Positions 36,338 through 45,371 of a stretch of DNA of 64,000 nt are shown one piece after another; position 1 is the stretch's first letter; every line of letters begins with the position of its first letter. Both the position numbers and the translations under genes were made by a program. This DNA is from Acidobacteriota bacterium. Lineage in GTDB: Bacteria > Acidobacteriota > Blastocatellia > UBA7656. The DNA lies in assembly GCA_016201275.1 (NCBI GenBank), contig JACQDB010000135.1:1-64000 (forward strand), in the 5' to 3' direction. Below the pieces are notes generated by a model that was given only the letters and a program-made list of their open reading frames with translations, made no database searches and was not told the DNA's origin.

Positions 36338-37363
36338 ATGAAGTTGTTCAAAAAAATCATGCTGGTCGCTCTGCTAATCCATCTGTTGACCATCGGCGCG
36401 TGGCCGCAAACCACAGCCCCGACCAAGCCCTTGCCGCCGGCGACTTTTGCCGAACGTCTGGGAGCAGACGAAGGCGCAGTGCTGGCGATTTTGTTTGGCG
36501 CAAATATGCGCGGCAATCTCGATTTGTGCGATTGCAATCAACCGCGTGGCGGCTTGGCGCGGCGTGTTGGTTATGTCGAAGCCTTCAAAAAGCACTTCCC
36601 GGAAACGCCCGTCGTGCAAGTCGAGGTCGGGCAATTCTGGTACAACAGCGACACCATTTCGCCTGCTCTTCTGGCACAGAACGATTATGTGTCGCGGGCC
36701 TACAGTCGCTGGCCGATGGATGTCATTAATTTGAGCCGCTACGATTTGCTTTACGCCCAGAGGCTGCTGCAAAAAGACGGATTGGACGAGCGCCGCAAAA
36801 CCTTGCCGATGATGAAAAACCTGATTTCCGCCAATGGCAAATTTGCCGACGACACGGTTGCGCCGCCGCCATTTCTCATCAAAGAGGTTCAAGTGCCGCG
36901 CCTCAAAGGCGCAAAAAAGTCAATAAAACTGGGCTTTTTGGGCTTGGCCGAGCCGCTGCGTCCCAGCGGCGGCCTGATGGACAACACGGTGAAGAATATG
37001 TATGCGACGGCGCGTGCGCTGGTTCCGCAACTACGCCAGCAATGCGATGTGCTGATTATTCTGGCGCACGCTGAATTGGAAGGTGCTATGCAGTTAGCCC
37101 AAGAAAACCCCGCCGCTGATGTCGTCATAGCGGGCAACGCCGAAGGCTTTTACAATCCCAGAGAGGTGGGCAAAACCTTGGTGATATGCGCCGCCCCCGG
37201 CAATACCCGCGAAGGCGATTTGCGTTTGTTGGTGTCGCCCGAAGGACAGTTTCGCTTCAAATTTCTGTCCACCGATTTGGATGCTTTAGTGCCGACTGAC
37301 CGAGCGGCGCTGGCCTTTGCCGAAGAAGCGCGTGATGCGCTGTTCAAACTCCGCACTCGTTGA
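36338..37363 (+). CDS. Secreted 5'-nucleotidase/metallophosphoesterase-like protein
   Basis: 341 residues with a signal peptide (MLVALLIHLLTIGAWPQ). The body follows the UshA-like phosphoesterase order: AILFGANMRGNLDLCDCNQPRGGLARR, FWYNSDTI, then INLSRYDLLY, LIILAHAELEGAMQLA and VVIAGNAEGFYN. The usual metal ligands are altered: the first DxH is not seen, and the late GHxH position reads GNAE. Catalysis is therefore doubtful, and a binding role is possible. It stands between nagA and a lytic transglycosylase on the same strand, 19 bp before the latter. Confidence 0.65.
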   Translation: MKLFKKIMLVALLIHLLTIGAWPQTTAPTKPLPPATFAERLGADEGAVLAILFGANMRGNLDLCDCNQPRGGLARRVGYVEAFKKHFPETPVVQVEVGQFWYNSDTISPALLAQNDYVSRAYSRWPMDVINLSRYDLLYAQRLLQKDGLDERRKTLPMMKNLISANGKFADDTVAPPPFLIKEVQVPRLKGAKKSIKLGFLGLAEPLRPSGGLMDNTVKNMYATARALVPQLRQQCDVLIILAHAELEGAMQLAQENPAADVVIAGNAEGFYNPREVGKTLVICAAPGNTREGDLRLLVSPEGQFRFKFLSTDLDALVPTDRAALAFAEEARDALFKLRTR

Positions 37364-37381
37364 CAAGGTCTCCGGCTCTTT

Positions 37382-37996
37382 ATGCTTCGCAAATTTATCA
37401 TTGCAGTTGTCGTAGCGGCGGTGCTGTTAGGGCTGGGCATTTTTGCCGGCCATTATTACTGGACGCATCGTTACGATCAATTAATTATCGCCACGGCGCA
37501 GAAATATAAACTGGACCCGGCGCTGGTGAAGTCGGTGATTTATGAAGAGTCCTATTTCAACCCGCAGGCGCGCAGCGCGCAAAACGCCGTAGGCTTGATG
37601 CAGGTGACGCCCATCACCGCGCAGCAGTGGATAGATTCAACGCATACCGAGAACTTGAGCGAAGCGCTCAAGACCATAACGAAAGAGTATAAAAATCGGC
37701 GACCGCTGAAACTCGAAGAGGCCTTGCGCGACCCGGCCATTAATCTGCACATCGGCTGCTGGTATCTGCAAAATCTGCTGACCCGCTATCGCGGCAACCG
37801 CGATGCGCTGGCGGTGGCGTTGGCAGCCTACAACGCCGGGCCGACGAACGTGGAACGCTGGGTTGATGATATAGAGTTGGCGAAACTGTCGCGTGACGAA
37901 TTCATCTCGCGCATCGAATTTCCGGTGACGCGCAATTACGTACAGAAGATTATTGAGCGCTACAATCACTACAACAGCAAAGGCGGGATTGGTTGA
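37382..37996 (+). CDS. Membrane-anchored lytic transglycosylase (Slt family)
   Basis: 204 residues. An N-terminal anchor (FIIAVVVAAVLLGLGIFAG) precedes a compact SLT domain: VKSVIYEESYFNPQARS with the catalytic Glu near 56, GLMQVTP and LAAYNAGPTNVERWVDD, ending in the RNYVQKIIERY helix. It cleaves peptidoglycan glycan strands to anhydro-muropeptides, the material that feeds MurQ and NagA after further steps. This places 34-38 kb in one cell-wall turnover theme. Confidence 0.9.
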   Translation: MLRKFIIAVVVAAVLLGLGIFAGHYYWTHRYDQLIIATAQKYKLDPALVKSVIYEESYFNPQARSAQNAVGLMQVTPITAQQWIDSTHTENLSEALKTITKEYKNRRPLKLEEALRDPAINLHIGCWYLQNLLTRYRGNRDALAVALAAYNAGPTNVERWVDDIELAKLSRDEFISRIEFPVTRNYVQKIIERYNHYNSKGGIG

Positions 37997-38082
37997 TAGC
38001 TCCCGCCTTGGTTGTCGGTCAACCGATTCATGGTCTGCGGTTCGTGGCAAAGTGAACCTTGCCGGTTACCGTTAGCCTTCTC

Positions 38083-39675
38083 TCATCTGACAAATTCTTT
38101 CATCGTGCTGCGTTGATTGGTGAGCGCATTCCAGACGGTGATGCGCGCCGTTTGTCCGGCTTGCAAGAGTTGGTCAAGTCGAGCCTCGCGGCTGACGATT
38201 TGCGTAGTCGTGCCGCCGTCTTCGCGGGCTTCTTCCGGGTAGGTGAGAGCGTCGAGCGCCACACCGTTGATTTCGATCACCGTGTCGTTGGTAATGAAGC
38301 CTTTGCCGATGACGCGCAATTCCAGGTTGCCGCTTTTGTTTTTCAGCTTCACTTTTTTGATTTGCGGTTGCGTCGGCACGGCTTTGTAAACGCCCAGCGG
38401 CAGCGTGTGTCCCTTGCGTCCGTAGGCGAAGAAGGCGACCTCGCCCAGATCGTTCAAGGCAAAGGTGTCTATCTCTTTAATCGTTTCGCCGGTTGGCACA
38501 GTATCGCCGATGGCTACGACTTTGAGCATGGCTTTCGGGGATGCCAAAAAGATTGCGGTTGTGGAACTGCCGCCTTCGATTTTGGCTTTGAAAGCCACGG
38601 CGCTGTTGGCATTGATGCGCGGTCTAAGCAAAAGAAATCTTTCGATCAACTCGGGATCATAGAGTGTTAAGAATTTGCCGCCGATGGGAGTGGCATCGCC
38701 TTGCACCATAATTTTTTTGAATTGTTCGCCGGAGCGCACGAAGATGCCGCTATCGGCCTTGCCTTCGAGTAAGACCGAAAAGGCGACTTCGCCTTTGTCA
38801 TTCAAGTCGCTGGTGCCTAGAGTGCGCGCTTGAACCGCGAGGCCGTCAACCAGTGGGTCTTCGTCTATGAAAATCTTTTTGATGCCGGTGTCGGTCTTCA
38901 GAAACCAGCCGTAGCGTTCGCGGTCTAATGAATCGGGGATGATTTTGCCTTCAAAGAGGACCTCGCTGTTGTTGTTGATGAGGGCTTGTACGGCGGGAAA
39001 GAAATTGAAATAGAACTTGCCGGGAAGAATGGTGGTTGGGTCTTCATTGACAGCGACGGGAGTAATTTGTCCGTTTGATGATACGAAAATTCCATCCCGA
39101 AATTTGCCCTGCCCGTCATCGCTGCAAGCGCCGAAAGCAATTTCGCTTTTATTGTTGATGCTTGGCTCGCTAAGTCCACAACGTCGAAAAATCGTGCCGA
39201 GAGGGGTAACATCACCTTCCGCGATGATTTTTGTCACACGATCTTCCGAATAGAGAAAGATGGTAGTAACCAAGCTATCCTTCACCAATGGAAATGCCTT
39301 GAAAGTTGCTTGAGACTGGTGATTGATGTTGGCTGCCCCAAACCCTAATTTCCCCCAAGGAGTTTCTGTACAGGCGTCAGCTAGTATTACACTATTTTCT
39401 TTTGTGACAAAAAACAGTCCGTCAAAACATTTCCCTTCGGTTTCAGCAGAAATCCCTATATCACCTCTGTTATTGAAAGCGTGGGAACCATTAAGATATC
39501 CTACACAATCATCGCACCCAAAGAAGCGCCCGCCATCAGGACTTGGCTCACCGCGTTTTACAATCGGCGCAAAAGTAAAGCCGCCGCTTTGCGCGAACGC
39601 CGCAAGTGAAAAAAAAGAAATCAACGAAATCATGACGGCAAAGTTTACCACTCGTAACCACGAGGTGTGTTTCAT
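38083..39675 (-). CDS. Secreted tandem-repeat protein (DUF7453-like)
   Basis: 530 residues from the ATG at 39675, chosen for GGAGG 4 nt upstream and the signal peptide that follows (VVNFAVMISLISFFSLAAFAQ). The body has about six beta repeats of 60-70 residues marked by phrases like INNKSEIAFGA, LNDKGEVAFSV, INANSAVAFKA and LNDLGEVAFFA, each followed by a GIFV-type strand and a GD-P-G turn (GDATPIGGKF). This resembles DUF7453-type repeats. The C-terminal ~90 residues form an IPT/TIG-like beta domain (GNLELRVIGKGFITNDTV). It is probably extracellular; its function is unknown. Confidence 0.72.
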   Translation of the reverse strand: MKHTSWLRVVNFAVMISLISFFSLAAFAQSGGFTFAPIVKRGEPSPDGGRFFGCDDCVGYLNGSHAFNNRGDIGISAETEGKCFDGLFFVTKENSVILADACTETPWGKLGFGAANINHQSQATFKAFPLVKDSLVTTIFLYSEDRVTKIIAEGDVTPLGTIFRRCGLSEPSINNKSEIAFGACSDDGQGKFRDGIFVSSNGQITPVAVNEDPTTILPGKFYFNFFPAVQALINNNSEVLFEGKIIPDSLDRERYGWFLKTDTGIKKIFIDEDPLVDGLAVQARTLGTSDLNDKGEVAFSVLLEGKADSGIFVRSGEQFKKIMVQGDATPIGGKFLTLYDPELIERFLLLRPRINANSAVAFKAKIEGGSSTTAIFLASPKAMLKVVAIGDTVPTGETIKEIDTFALNDLGEVAFFAYGRKGHTLPLGVYKAVPTQPQIKKVKLKNKSGNLELRVIGKGFITNDTVIEINGVALDALTYPEEAREDGGTTTQIVSREARLDQLLQAGQTARITVWNALTNQRSTMKEFVR

Positions 39676-40593
39676 AGAGCCTCCGGTAGAACTACTGCTG
39701 AAATTTGTCCCATCTGCTTCGGTTGTGGAAAAGCCTTGCTGCTGGCCTTGCTGATGAAGCGCTTCTGCATTCATCACCGGCTATCTGGTAAATCGGATCG
39801 GTGATGCCAAGGCTTAACGAGATATTCGGTTGGTAATACCCCCCTATGGGCGGCGACTCTTTAAGCCTTATCAACCTCATTTAACCCATGAGCCGGCAGA
39901 AGGTTCAGTAACTTCTCTTATTTTTTTAAGCGCGCCGATAGTGATGCAACGAGGTAAGAACGAAAAGGGGTCGTCGTCCCGCCTTCAGGCGAAAGCGGTT
40001 CAGCGCCTGTCAACCAGAGGGCTTGAGCCGTTGACGAAACTCTCGCGTGACGCATTCGGCGCTGGCCTCAACTCCGGTAACGCAACTCGCAGCGACGCCA
40101 GTCTCTGGCAGGGTTTGAGGGATGGAGCGCGGCGCATCCGGGTCTGAGATTGCTGCACCGAATCAACTTTTCGCATAAGTGATTCACAAAACTCCATGCG
40201 CCGCGCTTTTCGCATAACGGGTCTGCTGGTTTTCAAAGTGGCGGGACACCTCTTGCTTAACCAGCCGCCTGACCTAGCCAAGCGCCGTTTATCAAGCGTG
40301 ATTCATAGCAGGTTGCCATCGGCGTTCACTTTCCCCTGCGCCGCCCCTGCAAAACCTTTTGCTTCGCAAGTCGCATCAGGCGAAGGTGAGTCGTATATCG
40401 GGTTCTTTCTTCAACTCCATTGCCTTATCATTCACCTGCTCTTACAATAGGTGCGGCGCTAAGGCTTAGGAAAAATTTTCGGGATATACGACTCGATTTC
40501 GTGAACGAGCATAGCGGAGTTGTTCCCGAAAAGTCTTAAACAAAATCTAAATTTAATTTAAACGAACTGGGAAAGAAGTCTGGGACAGTGGCT
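39676..40593. other. Long non-coding gap between diverging genes
   Basis: About 900 bp without a credible gene. Short frames on both strands lack start signals and have Arg/Ser-biased composition. Visible structure is limited: GAGTCGTATATC (40388-40399) is complementary to 40483-40494, and the phrase CTTTTCGCATAA occurs twice within 40 bp near 40170-40220. The last 60 bp are AT-rich (AAACAAAATCTAAATTTAAT) and probably contain the promoter and operator of the winged-helix regulator. Confidence 0.45.
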
Positions 40594-42369
40594 ATGCCTA
40601 TTTATGAATTTGGCGCATTTCATTTGAACGCAGGGGAGCGCCTCTTGCAGCGTGACGGGCAGGCGGTGTCGCTGAAACCGAAAATTCTCGACCTGTTGTT
40701 ATTCCTGGTACAAAACAGCGGCTGCGTCCTGACCAAGGATGCCATCATGAAAGCGGTGTGGGCGGACAGCTTCGTTGAGGAGAGCAATGTCTATGTCAGC
40801 GTCTCGGCGTTGCGAAAGATTCTGGAAGCCGACACCAAGGGCCGGGTGTTCATCGAAAATGTTCCCAAGCGCGGGTATCGGTTAGTGGCCGAGGTCACGG
40901 TTCGCGAACCAAACGCCCGTGCCGTCAAGTCCCATGACCAGCACACCAACGGCGCGGCAAAGACAGCGCTGGCGGTGCTGCCATTCAAATATATCGGCGC
41001 TGGCGAAGAAGACGAGTATCTGGGCTTAGGACTAACCGATGCGTTGATTACCAAACTGTGCAATGTCAGGCAAGTGATCGTGCGCCCGACCAGCGCGGTG
41101 CGAAAATATCAGGAAGCCGTTGACCCGCTGGCCGCTGGTCGGGAGTTACGTGTGGGAGCGGTACTGGACGGCAGCATACGCCGAGCCGGTCAGCGCTTAC
41201 GAGTAACCGTGCAGATGGTCAACATAGCGGATGGCGCAGCGTTATGGGCGGGACAATTTGATGAACAGTTCACTGATATTTTCGCGGTCGAAGACTCCAT
41301 CTCCACACAGGTGATCAAAGCGCTGATGCTGCAACTCACCCGCGAAGAGCAAGCGCGTTTGGTCAAACACCACACCGAAAACCCGGAAGCCTATCAGTTA
41401 TATTTGCAAGGGCGATACTGTAACGAGAAAAGAACTGCTGAAAGTCTCAAAAAAGCAGTTGAATATTTTCAGCGAGCGATAGAGATAGATCCGAACTATG
41501 CGTTGGCTTACTGTGGTTTGGCGGACTGTTATATCTATGGAAGTGGCTATAATGTCTTCCCACCAAAGGAGTATCTTTCTCAAGCTGGGGAGGCTGCATT
41601 GAAAGCGTTACAACTGGATGACTCTCTTGCAGAAGCCCATTCTGCATTAGGACATTATGGTGTATATATCTGGGATTGGGCAGGGGCAGAGCGAGAATAT
41701 AAACGAGCTATTGAATTAAACTCGAACCATATAGTAACTCATCGGCGGTACGCCTCCTATTTAGTGGCAATGGCGCGCTTTGATGAAGCAGAGGCAGAAA
41801 GTAGAAAGGGAATGGAGCTTAATCCTTTGTCATCACGCGCCAATTATAATTTGGGGTATACCTTTTATTTTGCCCGCCAGTATGACCGTGCCATAGAACA
41901 TCTATCCAGAATGCTTGAATTAGAACCTGACCTCAGAGCCCTATATGCTATCCTCTTAGGACTTGCATATGAGCAGAAGGGAATGCACGATGAGGCTATT
42001 GCAGAATATAATAAAGCCCTAAGCCTACAAACGATGGAGTTTGAAATCCTATCCTACATCGGATATTCCTATGCAACATCTGGGAGGATAAATGAGGCGC
42101 GGAAGGTGCTGGATGAACTGTTGGAAGCTTCGCAACAACATTATGTGGAGCCGTATTTCATTGCCTTGCTGTACACGGCTCTCGGCGAAAAGGATGAGGC
42201 GTTCGCCTGGCTCGAAAAGGGTTACGAAGAACACATCCTGACGATGGGCGAACTGAAAGTTGATCCGATGTTTGACAGCTTGCGCGATGACCCTAGATTC
42301 ACTGATCTGCTCCAGCGCATGGGATTCCTGACGAACAACGAACGCGGCTCAGATACAAGGGATTTTTAG
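40594..42369 (+). CDS. Winged-helix DNA-binding regulator with TolB-like and TPR domains
   Basis: 591 residues from ATG 40594 (a GTG lies 6 nt upstream). Residues 1-100 form an OmpR/CadC-type winged helix: LKPKILDLLLFLVQNSG, ALRKILEADTKGRVFIENVPKRGYRL. About 120-255 is a TolB-N/adenylate-cyclase-associated domain (LAVLPFKYIG, GLTDALITKL, RVTVQMVNIADGAALWAGQFDE). From 265 there are about seven TPRs (YFQRAIEIDPNYALAYCGLADCY). There is no transmembrane segment. It probably senses protein partners and regulates transcription directly. Codons from about 41395 to 42100 are clearly more AT-rich than on either side, suggesting a recombined TPR block. Confidence 0.85.
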   Translation: MPIYEFGAFHLNAGERLLQRDGQAVSLKPKILDLLLFLVQNSGCVLTKDAIMKAVWADSFVEESNVYVSVSALRKILEADTKGRVFIENVPKRGYRLVAEVTVREPNARAVKSHDQHTNGAAKTALAVLPFKYIGAGEEDEYLGLGLTDALITKLCNVRQVIVRPTSAVRKYQEAVDPLAAGRELRVGAVLDGSIRRAGQRLRVTVQMVNIADGAALWAGQFDEQFTDIFAVEDSISTQVIKALMLQLTREEQARLVKHHTENPEAYQLYLQGRYCNEKRTAESLKKAVEYFQRAIEIDPNYALAYCGLADCYIYGSGYNVFPPKEYLSQAGEAALKALQLDDSLAEAHSALGHYGVYIWDWAGAEREYKRAIELNSNHIVTHRRYASYLVAMARFDEAEAESRKGMELNPLSSRANYNLGYTFYFARQYDRAIEHLSRMLELEPDLRALYAILLGLAYEQKGMHDEAIAEYNKALSLQTMEFEILSYIGYSYATSGRINEARKVLDELLEASQQHYVEPYFIALLYTALGEKDEAFAWLEKGYEEHILTMGELKVDPMFDSLRDDPRFTDLLQRMGFLTNNERGSDTRDF

Positions 42370-42490
42370 GAAGAGACAAACATAAGCAAGCAACGCGCCG
42401 CCGCCGCGCCTATTCGTACCGCCGCACAGCCGCAAAAAATACGAGCCGCGAAGGTCGTCTAATATCAAGATACAAAATTGAGTGAGATGA

Positions 42491-42544
42491 GTTGCGAGGC
42501 GGTTTCTGACCGCGCTTTCCGGCGGTCAAAGACCGCCTCTCAAC
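42491..42544. repeat. Palindromic GAGGCGGTC-family hairpin, copy 3
   Basis: Arms centred on GAGGCGGTTTCTGACCGC (42496-42513) and GCGGTCAAAGACCGCCTC (42522-42539), two mismatches, with GTTG / CAAC outside. The loop is GCTTTCCG. It sits in the 350-bp gap between the TPR regulator and the sigma factor gene, which otherwise holds only a T/C-rich stretch. Confidence 0.7.
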
Positions 42545-42722
42545 AATGTGTACCTCAATTTTATCTCATCGTTCAGCCTTCCTTTTTCTTTTGCCTTTTT
42601 ACTTTTGCCTTCCTGCTGTTTCCCGCGTCAGGCTTGGGGTTCCTGCGGTACACTTTTCCGAGGTCTGCAATTCTCAGAAAATAATTTGCACTCGTGCCGT
42701 CCGCAGCTTGCGTACTTAGCTG

Positions 42723-43301
42723 GTGGGGTGGGAAGGATTAGACAAATTGTCCAGGGAGATTTTAGTCCGAGCAGAGGAGCAAATAGCCAGGTCTGCCGCC
42801 GGCGATCAGGTCGCTTTCGCCACGTTGGTGCGCGAACATCAAGGCATGGTCTTTAGTCTCGCGTATCACTTGCTCAGAGACCGCTCGCTTGCGGAAGAGT
42901 TAGCTCAAGAGGTTTTCCTTCTTCTCCACCAAAACCTCTCCTCCATAAAATCTCCCGCCCACCTGAAATTTTGGTTGCGGAAAGTCACCTCGCATCGCTC
43001 TATAGATCAGATGCGACGGCAACAGGCCAGACCGCAAGTGCCGCTCGACGAGGTGGCGGAACCAGTAAGCGTGGAGCGAGCGACAGACCCTTTGCTGTCG
43101 AAGTCTTTGCATAAACTGATTGCGGCGCTGCCGGAAAAAGCGCGCCTGGTGTTGATCCTGCGCTATCAGGAAGACCTTGAGCCGATGGAGATCGCCGAAG
43201 TTTTAGAGATGCCGCTCAACACCGTGAAGAGCCATCTGCGGCGTTCGCTCGCCACCCTGCGCGAGAAGTTGACGCGCTGCATAGGAGAAGTAAACGTATG
43301 A
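42723..43301 (+). CDS. ECF-type RNA polymerase sigma factor
   Basis: 192 residues. Region 2 is FATLVREHQGMVFSLAYHLLRDRSLAEELAQEVFLLLHQ with the RSIDQMRRQQ end, and region 4 is LPEKARLVLILRYQEDLEPMEIAEVLEMPLNTVKSHLRRSLATL. These are split here for reading; together they cover sigma-70 regions 2 and 4 with no region 3, as in ECF factors. The start is uncertain: GTG 42723 opens the frame and a downstream TTG is possible. It overlaps the next gene by 4 nt (ATGA) and should be controlled by that product. Confidence 0.88.
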   Translation: MGWEGLDKLSREILVRAEEQIARSAAGDQVAFATLVREHQGMVFSLAYHLLRDRSLAEELAQEVFLLLHQNLSSIKSPAHLKFWLRKVTSHRSIDQMRRQQARPQVPLDEVAEPVSVERATDPLLSKSLHKLIAALPEKARLVLILRYQEDLEPMEIAEVLEMPLNTVKSHLRRSLATLREKLTRCIGEVNV

Positions 43302-43921
43302 GTCGCCTTGATGATGAATTGAAAGTGTTGCTGCAACGTCAGGAACCGTCGCCCGATTTTACTGCGCGTGTGCTGGCGCGCCTCAATGCCGAACAACCTA
43401 GCGCGCCACTGCCGTCAGCGAATTTCTGGCAACGCCTGGTCGCATACTTGCAATTGCCAACCCGGCGTTGGGCGCTGGCGACAGCAGCCCTCTTGCTGAC
43501 CGCTGCCATCGGCGTCGTGCAATATCAACGCACCAAACCACACGGCGTTGAGCCACCGACAGCAAGCGCGCCCAACAACAATTCATCAAGCGACCATACA
43601 AGCCTAGTGGCAAGCGGGACAACTGCTACGCTGCCCGATACAACAACTGATATAACGGGTGTGGAAAAATCTGTAGGTGAAAAAAATCGTGATGGCGAAA
43701 GCTCGCCAAGTGTAACGCCGGTCAAGGATGAAAAATTCAAGCCGTATCATCAAACGAATTTGCCGTACAGGAAAGCCGCTTCGCCCAGTCACGAAGACAG
43801 GCTTGCTCATGCGCCGCCGCCATCGGCAGGCGAGCTTGCCAAAGCACAATTGATGCAGGCGCTCTTCATCGCCAGCGCCACCGTCAATGAAGCGAAACGC
43901 CTGGCGATCAACGATGAATAA
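43298..43921 (+). CDS. Putative membrane anti-sigma factor
   Basis: 207 residues. The first ~65 are cytoplasmic and acidic-amphipathic (MSRLDDELKVLLQRQEPSPDFTARVLARL), then one membrane span (WALATAALLLTAAIGVVQY, about 67-85), then a Thr/Ser/Pro-rich periplasmic tail with low complexity. The zinc-binding HxxxCxxC of ZAS anti-sigma factors is absent. The role is inferred from the 4-nt overlap with the ECF gene and the topology. The final residues (KAQLMQALFIASATVNEAKRL) form a helix that might contact another protein. Confidence 0.7.
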   Translation: MSRLDDELKVLLQRQEPSPDFTARVLARLNAEQPSAPLPSANFWQRLVAYLQLPTRRWALATAALLLTAAIGVVQYQRTKPHGVEPPTASAPNNNSSSDHTSLVASGTTATLPDTTTDITGVEKSVGEKNRDGESSPSVTPVKDEKFKPYHQTNLPYRKAASPSHEDRLAHAPPPSAGELAKAQLMQALFIASATVNEAKRLAINDE

Positions 43922-43928
43922 TTTTTTT

Positions 43929-43985
43929 CGCTGGCAAGCCGTCGTGCCAGCGTAGCAGCAAGGTCTGGTCGCCGGACTCCAGACC
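43929..43985. repeat. Two hairpins between anti-sigma and DUF4252 genes
   Basis: CGCTGGCA / TGCCAGCG (8 bp, 8-nt loop, 43929-43952) is followed by GGTCTGG / CCAGACC (7 bp, 43962-43985). The second is followed by heptad-like words (CTCCAGA, CCCCAAG, ACTCCAA). It lies in an operon gap like the longer heptad hairpins and may be a short relative. Confidence 0.5.
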
Positions 43986-44015
43986 CCAAGACTCCAAATC
44001 ACTATCGAGGGTTTT

Positions 44016-44639
44016 ATGAAAGCAATTTTTCCCAAGCTCCCAGGTCTGCTCTTTGTGGTGTTGCCGCTGCTGGCGGTCAACGCCGCCACGGCTTACGCGC
44101 AAGACGCCAAACTGCGAATTGACCATCTCAATAAACTGTCCGACAAAGCCGTGCAGATTATTGATGTCAACATGGGCGAATCCATCATCCAACTCGCCGC
44201 CAGTATGCTCAACGAAAAACGCTCGCCCGATGAAGCGAAAATCAAAGAGTTGATCAAAGGCATTCAAGGCGTTTTCGTCAAACGCTTCGAGTTTGACAAA
44301 GAGGGCGAATTCACCGACAGCGACATCGCCCCCATTCGTTCACAACTGCACGACAACCCCGCCTGGGAGCGCATCGTCAGCGTCATCAGCAGGAAAAAAG
44401 GCGGCGACAAAATGAACGTCGAGGTCTTTTTGATGAGCCAGGGAACTGTCGTCAAAGGGCTGGCGGTGCTGGCCACGGAAGCCAAAGCCATCACCGTTGT
44501 CAATCTGGTCGGCCCAGTGGATTTGCAGAAGCTGTCGGAACTCGAAGGCAAATTCGGCATCCCCAAACTTGGTTTGAAACAGACAGAGCAGCCCGATGAC
44601 GCCGAGAAGAAAGAGAAACCGGAACCCAAAAAACCTTAG
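44016..44639 (+). CDS. DUF4252 secreted protein 1
   Basis: 207 residues with a signal peptide (LLFVVLPLLAVNAATAYAQ). The DUF4252 core follows: LNKLSDKAVQIIDVNMGESIIQLAASML, IKGIQGVFVKRFEFDKEGEF, DIAPIRSQL and a beta end VEVFLMSQGTVVKGLAVLATEAKAITVVNLVGPVDL (given in fragments of the domain, about 30-185). The tail is charged (EKKEKPEPKKP). The function is unknown. DUF4252 proteins sit in sigma/anti-sigma operons in Acidobacteriota and Bacteroidota and are thought to be regulon members or signal partners in the envelope. Confidence 0.82.
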   Translation: MKAIFPKLPGLLFVVLPLLAVNAATAYAQDAKLRIDHLNKLSDKAVQIIDVNMGESIIQLAASMLNEKRSPDEAKIKELIKGIQGVFVKRFEFDKEGEFTDSDIAPIRSQLHDNPAWERIVSVISRKKGGDKMNVEVFLMSQGTVVKGLAVLATEAKAITVVNLVGPVDLQKLSELEGKFGIPKLGLKQTEQPDDAEKKEKPEPKKP

Positions 44640-44651
44640 GAGTAAGCCGTC

Positions 44652-45371
44652 ATGGCAACGCCCAAAACGCGCCTCGCAAACATTATCGTAGCGCTTGCCC
44701 TGCTGTTGTCAGGGGCAGGCGCTGCGGTCTGCGCCGATAACCAAGATGATAAGAGTTATAGCTCCGTCATCAACTACTTGAAATCGAATTATAAAGCCAA
44801 AGGGCAAGGAGCGTTCGGCTTGGTCACACTGGCGCGATTTGTTGTCAAAGTCATCAAACCGGCAGGCGTTAAAAACTTCAAGCTGGCGATGCTGCGCGAT
44901 TTGCAATTCACCAGCGCCAGAGTTGATGACGACCTCGGAGCCTTCATGCGAGCCAATGTTCATGCTCGTTGGCAGCCCTTGACGCAGGTCATCTCGCGCC
45001 AAGAAAAGCAATACGTTTACGTTTACTTTCAACAGGAAAAAACCGACGCGAAATTTCTCATCGTTGCCGTACAGAAGCAGAACGCCTTCATCATTCAATT
45101 CAAATTCAGCCCGGAAAAACTGGCGCAATTCCTGGCAAAACCTGAAATCATGGGCATCTCTTTGACCGGCGAGGACGACAAGAAAAATAATTCCTCGTCC
45201 GCTACTCATGCCGATGACGATAACCAGAAGAGCAAAGAAAACAGAAAGCTCGACGACAACAAGAAGAACTCGGAAGTGAAGCCGCCGGTCGCCCCTGAAG
45301 CCGTCGTAGAAATCACTGACGGGGGTCGCAGCAATGGGTGTTTTGTCCAGATATTGTGTTCGATGGTTTAA
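44652..45371 (+). CDS. DUF4252-like secreted protein 2, C-terminus supplied by a MITE
   Basis: 239 residues with a signal peptide (IIVALALLLSGAGAAVCA). The middle resembles a divergent DUF4252 (LARFVVKVIKPAGVKNFKLAML, ARVDDDLGAFMRANVH, YVYVYFQQEKTDAKFLIVAVQ). A charged low-complexity region (DDDNQKSKENRKLDDNKK) follows. The last ~15 residues, from GGRSNGCF to the stop, are encoded by the inverted end and left half of MITE copy C, so the original C-terminus has been replaced. It lies 12 bp after DUF4252 protein 1. Confidence 0.75.
   Translation: MATPKTRLANIIVALALLLSGAGAAVCADNQDDKSYSSVINYLKSNYKAKGQGAFGLVTLARFVVKVIKPAGVKNFKLAMLRDLQFTSARVDDDLGAFMRANVHARWQPLTQVISRQEKQYVYVYFQQEKTDAKFLIVAVQKQNAFIIQFKFSPEKLAQFLAKPEIMGISLTGEDDKKNNSSSATHADDDNQKSKENRKLDDNKKNSEVKPPVAPEAVVEITDGGRSNGCFVQILCSMV

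Noticed and set aside
39778-40560. Integron attC-like or other RNA gene in the long gap
   Set aside because: Symmetry is limited to short arms, there is no integrase, and no conserved attC core or tRNA fold could be drawn.
44652-45371. Reading the whole C-terminus of DUF4252 protein 2 as native
   Set aside because: The last ~15 codons align with MITE copies at three other places.
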